A stretch of DNA of 64,000 nucleotides. Origin: Nematostella vectensis (taxonomy: Eukaryota; Cnidaria; Anthozoa; Actiniaria; Edwardsiidae). Below are positions 46,869-59,292 of this stretch, piece after piece. Below the pieces are notes generated by a model that made no database searches, was not told the DNA's origin, and was given only the letters and a program-made list of their open reading frames with translations. Position numbers and translations under genes: made by a program. The stretch lies in the NCBI RefSeq assembly GCF_932526225.1, contig NC_064047.1:9716494-9780493 (forward strand), read 5' to 3'. Every line of letters starts with the position of its first letter. Position 1 is the stretch's first letter.

Positions 46869-48330
46869 AAAAAACATCTCCTGATTGCTGGCAGTATTTG
46901 CTGCTGCTTGCATGCTGAAAACTTTTTCTGCAAGAACTATTCGTGGCCTTATTTCTGTAAATTTGCTACAGGCTTCTCCCTATAGGGAGTTTGTTTCTTG
47001 TTTGTTCGTTTGTTTCGCCTTTGGGTTGTAAGTCGCTCGTGAATGAAATCTAAGGAGACATATGACGAAGGCAAAGTCCAGAAGGGCAAGTGCCCCATTG
47101 ACATACGTTTATCCTATTCTGTTTTGTTTTAAGGTCGAAAACACGCAAGAATACTTTAAAATATCACTTTCAAATGAAATCAGGAATACAACCAGCAAAA
47201 CACAGGATACACCTATAGTATTCAAACTGATATTATAAAAGAAAAAGAGAGAAAACTTTCGAACCACTAATCAACCCTCCGCATGAAACAATTGCGAAGC
47301 CCATTAACTTAGAAGTGCTTTACGTGTCTCTGTACCCTCGAAGGTTAAGGGCTTGTCGAAATAAGCTCAAATGCTCACCCCCTCCCCCCTTACCAAATAC
47401 TTGGCAAATGTGACATTTAACTAAACTAGGCTTTGACAGACACATTTCCGATCCCACTCATGCAATACCGAAGGAAGTTCATACTTTTATAGATCTAACC
47501 CCATTCCTGAAAAGCACGTCTTTTAAAATCAGTCCTATGTACATAGAATACACGTAAAATAAAGAAGGCAGAAGTCTTTTTTTATTGTTTCGTAAAGTAG
47601 ACTGGTTGTAATAGATAGTTGCACTGTATAAATATAATGAATTTTATAACTTTTTTCAGCAATGATTCTTCAACTCCGCACTCATAGCCCAATAAATTTG
47701 TGGTGCAAAAGCATACCTGACAGCCCCAGATAACCTCAAGGCTTGAATAATTTTTTTTGGGTTGGGAGGGGGGAAAGGATCGGGTATTCCTCACGAATAA
47801 AGCATCTTGTGTCCATGGAGCCGCACGTAGTCATTCGTACTTGGACGGAAAAAATGGCGCTTCACAAAGATTTCTTTTTTTTATTACTCATAGGAAAAAG
47901 GTAAAGGGTCGTTCTGAATGCTTAAAAGCGGGAGATTTGGTCCCAGCGCGGAAGAGCGGGAGAAGAGGTCCAAAATCAATCTTGAGACTACCGTCTAATG
48001 TAAGGAATTTGGCAGATTTGAAAAAAAAAACTGGCATCATTATTCGACAGAAACTGGAAGTGCTATACCTATAAGCGAGTGTCCGCACGCTAGCACGATC
48101 ATTTTCCGATAACCAAAAATTTCTCTTACGATAGGGCTATATATTTTTTTGAAGCTCACATTATTCTTGAATTCGAGCGAAAAACCCGATTTTAAATTCG
48201 CTTTTTCGAGCATAATAAAAAGGTGGAATTTCTTGAAAATCGACGACAACAAATATTTTAGTACAATCTTTGGTATGGATATACTTTTAGGCGATTTCCG
48301 TCCACAACGACCGACCGGTATTACCTTAGC
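46869..48330. other. No gene recognised
   Basis: Open frames such as 47757-48074 show no domain or splice context. Confidence 0.4.
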
Positions 48331-48800
48331 AAACAGTTGGTCGTGTCGCGGGACAGATTAAAATACACATTACTTCAGTAGAAGTAAAAGTGACTTCAAT
48401 AAAAATAAATAAATAAAAACAAGCATTCGAGGATTTTTTTTTTTTCAGAAAATAAGTATGTTGAATAATACTTTATTTTGCTAGAACCTTAGAACCTACG
48501 AAGCTTCTAGGGACCTTTTGCAACCTGCATAGCAGCCCGGAGGATATGTTTGCTCTTGAAAGTATAATAAATTGTATAAACTGGGTGATCCCCGTTCCCA
48601 AAAAATCGGGTTTCTATTTCGTAACAACAAGTCACAAGGTTCACGGGCTCGCGCAATCATTGTCAAAAGTGCGCATTCTCCTATCAAGCAATGGGATAGG
48701 TGCTCTCTCTATCATATTTCAACCTCAATATTTTTACGGTAACTCTATATAATAGTTATAAAAACAACTTACATCAATTCTACATCTCTCTTTTTTGATC
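48331..48800 (+). repeat. Duplicated flank of DNRLRE gene B
   Basis: Direct copy of 39712-40145 (cagttggtcgtgt, ttcaacctcaatatttttac), showing that the gene was duplicated together with upstream DNA. Confidence 0.75.
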
Positions 48801-49019
48801 TGACAAAATTTTCTCATGTTATAAGCTATTTCTACTTTCGTTTCTATTCCCAGGTCTTGCATTGCAGGCATTGCTAAAGAGGAAGTCCACGTACTTAGTC
48901 ACGTACTTGATACAGGAACTACGCACCTTTGGAGATTATGGAAGTGTTTTCCATTGATCGGCTTCCTGTAAACGTGCTCAAAGCACCAGTTTTATGGGTT
49001 TCCTGTTTACTGGAGGGCC

Positions 49020-49030
49020 CTATAAATACG
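49020..49030 (+). promoter_or_regulatory. TATA box of DNRLRE gene B
   Basis: ctataaatacggg lies about 30 bp before a likely start site. A non-coding exon (about 49052-49111, ending near atttcag or ggtcg before gtaaaag) would splice to the acceptor at 49454, one base before the AATG. The corresponding ~220 bp are absent upstream of gene A. Confidence 0.6.
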
Positions 49031-49455
49031 GGAGCTTCGTGGAGGGTTTTATTATTTGTGCAAGCATCAAGAAAAAAGCAGATTTTACACCAGCAATCAA
49101 GAACATTTCAGGTCGGTAAAAGTGATTCATTATCCTTTTTTATTTCTCTAGTTCAAATTTTGTTAGCTTGATATCTAACTCATTTTTTTGCGGTTATATT
49201 TCACTGTGAAGTGGGTCATCTGAATCCCGTTTTAACATAAATCCTGTTTAGTGAACACAAATCTCGGCCTGAAATCAAGTCGACTCCCCCCGGCTTATTC
49301 CATTTTAACCCTTCTGGATCCTGTTGTACGCTTCAGAAAATCCGGCTACAGTTTTTAAGGATTATATTTTCTTTGTTATGTTCTTTGGTTACGACATAAC
49401 TTTAGCTTTCTCGCGTTGATTTGTGAATTTGATCCCCTGTTGTCTTTTCCTCAGA

Positions 49456-50786
49456 ATGCACATCAGAATTCTAGCAGTCGCCCTACTGGCGTTACTTGCC
49501 CCTTCCGTCACGCATGCTATCAAATCATGGAACACAGGAAGAGGGAGACTTTACCGTCTCCATGTCACGCAAGATGTGGCCATAGAAAGTCCCTCAGGCA
49601 ACCACAATAACCTGCCTTACCTTCTCGTCGGCAAGCACCCGCAATACCCCAACAAGCGTTCTCTGTTGCAGTTTGAAAGCCCCCCGAGATCTGGTTGCCA
49701 AATCCAATGGGCAAAGATGTACATGTACTTTGTATACGCGCACAAGGCTAGCTGGCATTCACACCAGCTGACACCCTATCTCAACCGGGACATCATGATT
49801 CACCGAGTGCTGAAGCCATGGAACGAGCGTCAAGCGAATAGCGGATACAGGTATGACTCATCTGTACCTTTGAAATATCAACACGGTGCAGACTCATGTG
49901 AAACGCAATCCATCCACGTAATTAGAAAAGGGGGGGGGTGAGTTTATTTATACATTGCAAGCGTTATTTTGTGCATCTTCAGTGTTTTTTATGTTTTCGG
50001 TAAGAAAGAATAAAATCTAGCACTTTCGCATTATCAGTAGGAACTTTTTTGAGCAGTGAGACGACGGCAGGGTGAACGGCAACAGCAGAAAACAATTAAA
50101 CTCCAAAGAACTAGACATGAAATGCACTCTGAAATGGATTCTGTCTGATACAATTCAGGCGTTTCTTTCAAACTACAACGCGAAACCCGTAGAATACAGT
50201 AACTGTTAAGGAAAAAGAGCATTTTATCCCCCCTCCCCTCTGGAAATTCCTGGGCGTTTTAACCCCCCACCCCCCGGAATTTCCAATCTTCCTCAATGGG
50301 GGGGGGGGGGGGGGTATGGATATTTTCTGGAACTACACAATCTTCTCTAGCATTGAGCGCTTAGCAAGAACTTATTTTTTTTTTCAGCCGTTGCCGTCGT
50401 AGTTGCTTAAATTCCCTAATTACCTTAATCCTGCCGTCGTTCCTATTATTTGTCTTAACAATGACATTCATACTTTATATCAAAATTCTACTTTCCTTAT
50501 TAGATTATCGAGAATCCGCTGGAGTCAAATGTACCTTGGTTTAAACAACATTGATGCAGAGGCTAGGCCCCAGTCTCCATCGACCACAATGTTCTCTTTC
50601 CGACCAAGTGGTTTTGTAGAGTTCGACGTCACAAGAGCCGTGAGAGACTGGGCGCGAGGGTCGCCCAATTACGGCGTGGTTGTCAGAGTCCAAAATGAGA
50701 GTGTCGAGGGTAGAGGGTTGAGGTTTGCGAGTAATGCTGACCGAGATAGCAAGCGTCACGCCTACATTCATGTGAAGTGTGCTTAG
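49456..50786 (+). CDS. Secreted DNRLRE-domain protein B
   Basis: Two exons, 49456-49850 and 50504-50786, phase 2, 225 aa. The signal peptide is MHIRILAVALLALLAPSVTHA. The domain layout is as in gene A, which it closely matches: exon 1 is nearly identical in YRLHVTQDVAIESPSGNHNN and the following KHPQYPNKRSL, while exon 2 differs mostly at charged positions (RWSQMYLGLNNIDAEARPQS against SQLYLGLDGTDAENMPQS). C-terminal markers FRPSGFVEFDVTRAVRDW, SNADRDSK and VKCA are present. Secreted; ligand unknown. Its promoter looks intact, so it is the likelier of the two to be expressed. An AATAAA signal follows at about 50928. Confidence 0.88.
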
Positions 50787-50924
50787 GATTAGGTAGCCCC
50801 GTCACGAAATGTTAATTGTTACGCAAGTTGTGTCACGCAATATAGCAATCCGATCACGTGACGCATTCGTTTATGTACTTGAATACCGCTTAATAAGAAT
50901 AATTTGTAGATAAAAGCCTTAAGA

Positions 50925-50945
50925 AATAAAAGCGAATAAACAGCA
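50925..50945 (+). terminator. Polyadenylation signals of gene B
   Basis: aataaaagcgaataaac carries two AATAAA hexamers about 140 bp after the stop codon. Confidence 0.55.
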
Positions 50946-50999
50946 TTAAAAACAGTTAATGCGTTTTATTTCTTTTTCCAAAAAAACAACAAGTAATGA

Positions 51000-52136
51000 C
51001 TTTATTGAAGAGCGTCCAAAAGGTATCGAGGGGGAGGGAGAATGCTAATTGCAGAGGGGGGTGGGGGATGGGGGGAGGGTTGAATAGATAGAGGGGGCTC
51101 TAGAGATGGGGGGGTGCCCTTAAGGCATCAAGTGATGAGACTGTAAAGACTGCGGAAAATGCCTGTGGTAATTGAAAACGAGGGCTTTCAATTGGAAACG
51201 CACAAATCTACACACTAAAGCTTTTGTTTGCATCATTGCAACATTTTTCACAGAAACAGACACCAAATGGATCAGGGCAGACATGTCTTAATATGCATTT
51301 GTTAGTCTAAGAAAATGAACTGATGACAGCCGTGACTGAATTTGGCTATCTTCAATATTCACTTCTAAGTCTTCAAGAGAAACCTCTCCGTGAGTTATTT
51401 GTTCCTGCCTTCTCTTCGACAGTTCCCGCTGTTTGCTTCATGATAACTCGAATTAATGGTAACTCGAAACTTTGGTCACTCGAGCCTCCCACTAGCTCGA
51501 ACAAATTGCAAACAATTTCCATGGAATTTTATTCGCTTCATATGAAGAATCAACTGCGTTTTCCTTTGAATTATGGGCCAGTTTTGAGGAGGTATGCGAT
51601 ACATTTCCCTCAACGCTAAGAATTTTAAGGGTGGAGTGAATATACAAATACGTAATCCATACCACCTGACATGAATATATTATTACGTTTAAAACGTCTT
51701 ATTCTCCTAATTCTAATCAATCACAAAATAGACCATTGATCACTCTTTTGGTGCTCATTGACTTTTCGAAGAAAGAGAGGGTCTCTTCTACACCCGTAAA
51801 AGGGACAGAGAACACGCGTTTGTCGAGACAGAAGCTCTCAATTTGTGACAAAGCTTCGGGACCACCTGTGGAGTGGATTCCAAAAGGACTAAATGTAAAA
51901 TTGCTGGCGCTTTGAATTTCAATACTGGAGAAAATTTTGTTGCCCCGGAGGAATTTTGATAACATTTAGGCTTTCAGTGGAGACCTTAGAGGCTTTACAA
52001 TCGCTTGTTTTTCTTTGTGTGGCTGCCTCTGTTGGGAAAAAGTAATACAATCAAACAACAATTCCATCCAACAAAAATTGTTGTCCATCCAAGACAAATG
52101 ATCTATGATGTTAAGGAATTGTTAAGTCATAACTGG
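51000..52136. other. Intergenic; no gene recognised
   Basis: G-rich stretch at 51025-51120, then unique sequence. The promoter of the receptor gene probably lies in the right half, but no core element stands out. Confidence 0.4.
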
Positions 52137-52157
52137 ATGCTTAAGCGCCCAGAGAAA

Positions 52158-55100
52158 ATGGGACTTGTTTGCTGGGGATTGTTGATGCTGGTGGTGTATT
52201 TCAACAGAGGTAACTTGACAGTCGTTTCTCCAGACATCATCAACTTATTTATTAGATTAATGTAATCACAAACTTGCTGGGGAATCGCTGGGGATCAGCT
52301 CGCCTTTGAAGTAGTTCGATATGAAGTTTCGGGGCATCTTTCTGCACTTGATCCTTCGGTCTTTTTTCATTTTCCATTGTTAAAAAATAACAGTTCATTT
52401 GCTAAGTTATTCGACAGACGTTAATATTGTAGTCGCTCTATTTGATTCTTATTTTATTACCGTATTGTTTCTTGGTAATTGCTGCTACAACTCATTACAC
52501 TTTAAATTACTCAATAACAAAATACTTAAGTAAATTACTTAATGACAAAAAAACCATACTATATTTTGGCCTTTGATACAACATAATTATCTGTTAGTCG
52601 ACTCTTTTATTTCTTTCTTCCAGCATTTGCCAATTTCCCCCACTCAAACAGCTTGATTTGTTTGCTTCCTAAGGTGTATTATAATACCTTTTGCACATAA
52701 ACTTGTCCTCGTTCGATTTGAACAGCTCTATAATCAATCATCCTCCGATTTAAATAATCACAAATTAAATTCTAACACGGTGCCTTTTTGTAGAAAGGTT
52801 AATACGATGTTTACTAGGATTCTAGCTCGCTAGGGGATGCTTTTGTTGATGTTGCTGACACTAAATCAAGTCTTAATTTTCCGACACGTTGCATAACCGT
52901 ACTAGAAAGCTCCACTCAGAACTGAAGCGCGCGCTGCCGCTGAGATTCAAAATGGCCGACGCAGAATCACTGCGGACTACTCACAGAAGCGTCTGCACAA
53001 TTTTCAATTTCCCCTTTTTAATTCAGTTATTCATGGTATTCTCCCTACAATATTGTATCTGACTAGGTTATTCTAAAATCTAGTAATTAAAAGTTTAGGG
53101 TTCTCCCCTACAATACTGTATCTGACTAGGTTATTCTAAAATCTAGTAATTAAAAGTTTAGGGTTTTATATCTAAATCCGAATTCAATCTTTTTGTTTTA
53201 TAAGAACCTTTTTTATAAGAATGTGACGCCTGAGATTTCACCAAATTCTAAGAACATACTAAGAACATGCCGAGGCTCATATAACTGCAAAGTACTATTT
53301 TTTTAGTGTTCTGTGTTCTATGCAAAATAATATTATTGTGTTCATAACAACAAAACCATAAGTATCGTGTATATATATTATTTTTTTTTCTTCTAACAAT
53401 TCATGTAGTCATATACACGGAAATTCAAGAATAGCCTCAAAATAGCTTTAACATGCTTCAAGAATAAGAACGGCCCAGTTTCAAATGAAAATTTAATGTT
53501 CTTATATTTGTATAAAAAAGATGAGTGCAGGCATTATTTTTCAAAGGAGATAGTACCGTACTAATTTTTGTACCTTTTTTTCCCAGAATGCTCTTCTGTC
53601 CGTGTAGACAATCATGAACAGCGATTGGTGGATCATTTGTTTAAAGGCTATGATCCAACAGTGAGACCGGTATACAAAAAATCAGACACCGTCCTCGTGA
53701 GACTGGGGATTACTTTACATCAACTAATCGATGTGGTACGTTAATTCTTCTTTCAAAGACACTAATATTTCCCATGTGTTTATAATCTAGGCTTGCAGTT
53801 TTCATCAGTATCAGTCCCGAGAATAGTTTATGAAAATAATTTAAATTTTCTATAAAAGTTCTGATATTTTTTTTCTTCTGTAGGAATTCAAAAATCAAGT
53901 GGTGAAGTCAAGCATATTTATTCGTCAGGTACTTAAACAGCTTCTGTCAGCCGCCATTTTGTTACACTAGTAAAGTATCGAGTGTGAAAGCATTCATTTC
54001 CATCGGCTGATTTACGGAAGCCAATGCGATATTTTCGATTGAATTTGGTAAAAAAAGTATTAAACTTTGTTTTTAAATTGTTATTTCGAGATTCTAACAC
54101 ATTATGTTCCTTCCAATATTAAATAAAAACGATAACAAAGATAAGGCTGACAGAGGCTCTTTATGCCCGTGCGGACAGCGCCGGTAAAGCTGTTTCAACA
54201 GAGCAGTGCCATGATTAAGCTTTAGCTGATGCTGGAGCTATTTGTATGGGTTCTACACGAGCTTGCCATCCTTTCTTCCCCTCTCTGAGCTTGGAATTCA
54301 TTTTTTTTCCGCTTCTTTCTCTTCATCCTCCTTTTTTTTCTTATTTTCTTCGTTTAAATTTCTGTACGTCCTAATAAGTCTCACTACGATTCAACTCTAT
54401 AATTCATTTTTTTCACTCTTAAATGGGCTGAGGAAAGTTACCTATATATATATATATTTTTTATGCATTTTATGCCGATTTTATTTCCATCAAGTCCCAA
54501 GCGTTCTTTTATCTGGATTTCTGATTGGGTTCTCTGTGGCTAGTAAGAGCTGTGACGTCACAGGAAACCATCTCCCTGAGCTCTGGGTTGGCTCTAACCA
54601 GCCCCTCGTGCCTCACGTCTAGCCACAGGAATGTGGCTTTTTTTCATTGTTTGAAAATAAGCTAATAATGTTTTTTTTTTCTATTATAGGCTTGGCTAAA
54701 TCCGTTCTTGAAGTGGAATGCCTCGGCATTCGGTGGAATAACGACGATAAATGTTGATCCTAAGAGAATATGGAAGCCTGATATCTACCTCTACAATAAG
54801 TTAGTGAATGGATTTTTAAAGACGCACTGGAAAGTATGGACAGTAAACAAACTTTTTGGTGATAGGAGGATGGGTACAATGAACACGTAAATAACCAGTG
54901 AATACTTTTGTGGCGAACCTTTCCTAAGCATAGTAATATTAAAAGATTGGAAGCATATTAGAAAAGATTGGCGTTGACATGACGGAAAAACATGACGTGA
55001 CGCTCCAAATAAGTCCATTTCTTATCGAATAAGGCGGATTTCTCTGAGTATATAGTAACTTATAGCTAACAAAAAATCAAGTGCGACTTTTTTTAAATTG

Positions 55101-58100
55101 ATGCGACTTTTTGTAAAGTGTCATTGAAATTTGAGCTTTTCCATATCAAACATATTCCCCACGGATAGTGGGGAATTGCCTTATATGGGCATTGATGCCT
55201 ATATTTAGAAGAGCTAAAGTTTTCCCGCTCCCTGATCTCCAGAAAACATGGTGAAAAAAGCTGATTCCTGTCAATTTGAGACTCGAGGCAAAAATGTGTC
55301 AAAAAAATCTTTATCGCTTGGTCAAATCTTTATCACACAAGCCTTGAAAAGCCCTTAGACCCAGGCCTCCAAGAGATTGGCCGAGCGAGTTTTAAGGTCA
55401 CCCAAATATTGATATGGCCCCTGAGCTGATACACAGCGCAATGATGATCAAGGAAAAGTTATCTTAAAAAGACAAAATCTGGTGAAGTGCACTTCGGCAC
55501 GTGTTTTAAAAATCAGTCCGTAATACAAGGAACCTATAGCCACTGAAGAAATTGTGTCTTCTTTCTATACCTGGAATTGCGCGTTTTCCAGGTTTTTCCG
55601 TCATGTCATTCGCGTTACATTATGAACAAAGGGAGCATTGCCTTCATATTGCGTGTACACCCCTTTTTAGGGCCATTTCTCCATTCGGGGGCCTTTATAC
55701 TTACGTTTTTCGAAATTATAGGTTTCTAGCACTTTTCTTGAAAGCTGAGCTTTGACTATACCCCCCTTGAATAAACAAATTTTTTTAGTACGTAACTTGT
55801 TGTAGGATACCACCATATCAAGAAAATTTAGCCAAAATTGTCGTTTTTCCCAGACACGGTTACTTCCATATAAGCAAACTAATAATTCATTATTTGGAAA
55901 ACCTGCACAATTCTTGTCGGCGACAAAATAACTTTTCGATAAGCCCATTTTCAGTAATTACTAAGGACTTTTGTTGATATAATAAAAGAGTTGGTTTTAT
56001 AATTCGTATGACATGTACATAAAGCTGGACTAAAGATAACCCTACAAGGAAACGCAGTACTTCGGAATACTCCTTCACGCAGTGAACTAATATGGTCGTT
56101 TCTTGATTTTCTCTCCTTCTCTAGCGTCGATGACCAAACAGGTGCTATGAATCAGTTTGATACTCACGTGACTCTGTCATTTACCGGACAAAGCATGTGG
56201 CTAGCGCCGAAAATACTCAAGTCTTCGTGCAAGTTTGACGTCACGCATTTCCCTTTTGACGAACAGGTTAGTCACGGGCGATAGGATGATTCATTTTCAG
56301 GGTCATGACAATGTGGCACTGGGGTCACGTGACCCCCGTCCCCAATATTTGAAAAAAAAATACAAGGAAACAACTGGAAGGGCCCCAATTGTTTCTTAAT
56401 GTTTATGTATCGTGCCATCCCCCCATATTTCTAGGCCAGCTTTAGCACTGCATTTATAGTTCAAGGGATAAACATAGTCCTCATGGATAGCGTCGCCCTA
56501 GTAAACTCATTATAAATAAGGTACTTCTTTCAGAAATGCGACCTCAAGTTCGGATCATGGACTTATGACGGCTTTCATCTCGACATTGCGTCTGAACACC
56601 CTGCTAAGTGCGAAGGGGACTACAAGAAGTTTATCAAAGGAGGCGAATGGGACCTTATCGGGTTACCCTGTCGGCGTAACGAGCTTGTGTACATCTGTTG
56701 CCCCGAGCCCTATCCTGATCTCACATACACCATCATCCTCAGACGGAAATCCATGTTTTATTTTGTGAACATGATTGCACCGTGTTTTCTTATAACAGGT
56801 AAGAAGGTCACTGCTAAAGGGAATGAAATAAACGTTTGTCGGCATTCAAAGAGACTCAGTCACGTATCCAGCGGGGGGGGGGGGGGGGGGGGGGTGCAAG
56901 GGGTTCGGACGCCACCCTGCTCATGTGACGAAGTGGGTTCGAGTCCGGTTGACACCTTTGTTGGTAAATAAGAAGATAGTTTATTCGGATAGAAAAAAGT
57001 TTCAAGATGGATCTAGTGACCTATTACCAGAGCTGAGGATGCCAATCGAGGCAAGTGATTTACTACTCTGGACCCCACCCTGGGTTTTTTCTCTAGACAC
57101 GCCCCTGCGTCCTACTCTGGACCCCACCCTGGGTTTTTTCTTTAGACACGCCCCTGCGTCCTACTCTGGACCCCACCCTGGGTTTTTTCTTTAGACACAC
57201 CCCTGCGTCCTACTCTGGACCCCACCCTGGTTTTTTTTCTCTAGACACACCCCTGCGTCCTACTCTGGACCCCACCCTGGGTTTTTTTCTTTAGACACGC
57301 CCCTGCCCTGAGAGGTATGGGTGATGCGTCGGGTCACAGCCGCCAACGACGTGAAAGTAAATTGTGGTAGTGGTGAAAAGAAGATAAGATGATAAGAATT
57401 ATGGTGATGATGATACTGTCGCTGATGTTGTTGGGATTTGTGGGGTTGATGCTGGCTGCAGCCGGAAGCCCTGGAAAATGATGCCACTGAAAAATTTGGG
57501 CAAAATGCGGTTCCACTCAAACAAAAATTAGAGAAATTGGACATGCTCCTTCTTGAAGCAAAGGACAAAATCTGTATAATCAAGTTCGCATTCAATAAGA
57601 CGCAAAAAAATTTAACAAAACAGGAAAAAGTAAAATGATATTTCAAAATGCCAAAAAAGCTGCCAAATGTTCCGGATATCCAAAACTTTGCAAAAAAAAA
57701 AAAAAAAGAAAATACCAAAAAATTGCCGAGAAACTTGTGGCTAGGCCAATCCATCACCCACCATCCATCCGTACTTACTCTCTTATCCGGTCCTATGTGT
57801 ACTTTCTCTAAGTCTAGTTTCCATTCTAGCGTTGACTCTGTTATCGTTCTATCTTCCGTCCGAGTCCGGCGAGCGTTTAACTCTGGTCATCACAAATCTG
57901 TTGGCACTGACAGTCTTCATGCTGCTGGTGGCGGAAATGATTCCACCGACTTCAGAGACTGTACCACTTGTGTTGATATACTTCTACGGTAGCTTCTTCG
58001 AGGTAAGGACCTTTATGTGACTTATACGTGTGCAAGGATAAGGTTATTTATACCATAATAGATTAAAAGAGTTTGACAAGGGTATTGAAATTTTGTCTCT

Positions 58101-59277
58101 GTGATTCAGGTGGCGTTGGCGCTTGTCGCCACCTGCGTTGTGCTACGTTGTTATTTCAACGATCCTTCCCACACTCCAATCCCAGCGTGGATTCGCATTT
58201 TCGTACTCGGATGTCTAGCAAAAATCCTTCGGATACACGTCCCTAAGTTTAAGGTCAATAAAAAGGTTTGTAATCATGCTATTCAAATTCGGACCAAGGC
58301 TGGTAGTCAAATATGTGCTTCCATTTTTTCTTCTTTGCAGCTAAAGCGATAGGTATCTGATTTTTACAATGTCTAACAGTAGAGTATTTCTAAAAATAAT
58401 GCCGACATAAGGCATTGCAATATGCATCTAATGAATTCTCAATCAAATTCATTGTTTCCGTCCTTGTTCAGGATGTCGTCGTCGTCGCTTAAGGTCCCTA
58501 TTACTTTACTCGACATCTCCCTCCCTTTCACAGAGCCTTGCATGCCAGACGGATACTCTGTGGTCGCTCACAAAAGAACTTGAGCCCCAGGCGTATTTGT
58601 AGCAATCATGAACTATTGCCGATAAACTGACGAAGTTGTGTTTGATCTACTTTGATTTTTTTCAGCCTGTTGAAAACAACGAGAACAGCGAGGTGCCAAA
58701 GCTCGATGAAACAAGCACGGTTACATTTAGGGGCTTTCCAAACAGAAGACGAGCCGGCTCAAGACCAGTATCTATTATCGAGACGGATGCGCAGTCTCAT
58801 CTGGGAAAATCGCTGGAAAACGGCTCCGTTCGTCGTAGCATGCTTTTGAGCCCAACTGACGCCCAAAAGCGCCACTCAAGTATCAACCCACGATTCAGTA
58901 TCTATGGCATCGATGGCGTAGTACCGAACATCCCTCAGGCTTCAAACCTCGAGAAAAGACAATCGTTCATTCAGTCGAGTCGGTATGATCTTAGGCTCAA
59001 CGAGTCACGTGACCATACATGTGACCATCCACGTGAAGATCACGTGGGGAGAGCAATGCTTAATGCGCAGACTCGAATTGCAGATGGTGTCAGCGAACTC
59101 GTGCAGTATCGACACGAACTTGAGATGGAAGAAGAAATGAGAAATGAGTGGAAACTGATTGCCAAGATAGTGGATAAATTTTTCTTGTGGGTATTTCTGA
59201 TGCTTGTGTCGATAACAACCGTCATCATATTCCTACAAGCGCCGATGTACAAAGAAGCGTTTAAGGAAAAGGAATGA
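52158..59277 (+). CDS. Nicotinic acetylcholine receptor-like subunit, alpha type
   Basis: Nine exons: 52158-52209, 53587-53735, 53884-53928, 54690-54799, 56125-56266, 56534-56798, 57830-58002, 58110-58265, 58666-59277; all GT-AG, phases close to 567 aa. The signal peptide is [18 protein letters not shown] (an in-frame ATG at 52137 is an alternative start). The extracellular domain shows [27 protein letters not shown], the 15-residue Cys loop C154-C168 ([17 protein letters not shown]), loop B W175, and loop C with Y219, vicinal C221-C222 and Y226, which defines an alpha subunit in this family. TM2 is [20 protein letters not shown] after SGE, favouring cation selectivity. TM3, a ~150-residue cytoplasmic loop and TM4 ([20 protein letters not shown]) follow. 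An extra cysteine pair (C192, C212) lies in the stretch before loop C. It is a plasma-membrane ligand-gated channel; the true ligand is unproven. Confidence 0.93.
53040..53166 (+). repeat. Two-copy 64-bp tandem repeat
   Basis: atctgactaggttattctaa and ctagtaattaaaagtttagg occur twice in a row, almost unchanged, in the first intron of the receptor gene. Confidence 0.9.
53243..53520 (+). repeat. Dispersed repeat related to 5224-5440
   Basis: Both contain aagaacatnctaagaacatg ccga and a gtgttcataa block. Diverged; the type is unknown. Confidence 0.5.
53932..54165 (+). repeat. cagccgccattttg dispersed repeat, copy 3
   Basis: Matches 25615-25830 and 42024-42235 (tcagccgccattttgttaca, gatattttcgattgaatttg). 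It begins 4 bp after the third receptor exon. Confidence 0.75.
54976..55607. mobile_element. gacatgacggaaaaac MITE, copy 3, interrupted
   Basis: Starts gacatgacggaaaaacatga and ends ggtttttccgtcatgtc, with the same body as the copies at 20072 and 21292, but split after gagcttttc by a second element (55142-55416). It lies in receptor intron 4. Confidence 0.85.
55142..55416 (-). mobile_element. MITE of the 29-34 kb transposon, nested
   Basis: catatcaaacatattcccca to caaatattgatatg, the same family as 10989 and 17469, with a small internal rearrangement near 55170. The uninterrupted relatives at 20.2 and 21.5 kb give the empty site gagcttttcgtccctgag; here gagcttttc and gcccctgag flank the insert with no duplicated bases. 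Confidence 0.85.
57057..57306 (+). repeat. 49-bp tandem repeat, five copies
   Basis: Unit contains tactctggaccccaccctgg and tttagacacgcccctgcg. Located in intron 6 of the receptor gene. Confidence 0.92.
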
Positions 59278-59292
59278 GCTTCCTTGGTTTGA

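Noticed and set aside
47757-48074. 105-aa basic open frame
   Set aside because: No family resemblance, and heavy low-complexity lysine runs from poly-A tracts.
56930-56960. tRNA-like gggttcgagtccgg
   Set aside because: The putative T-stem does not pair and no acceptor or anticodon arm fits.
57260-57757. 165-aa minus-strand frame
   Set aside because: Its end is the 49-bp tandem repeat and the rest is intronic low-complexity sequence.
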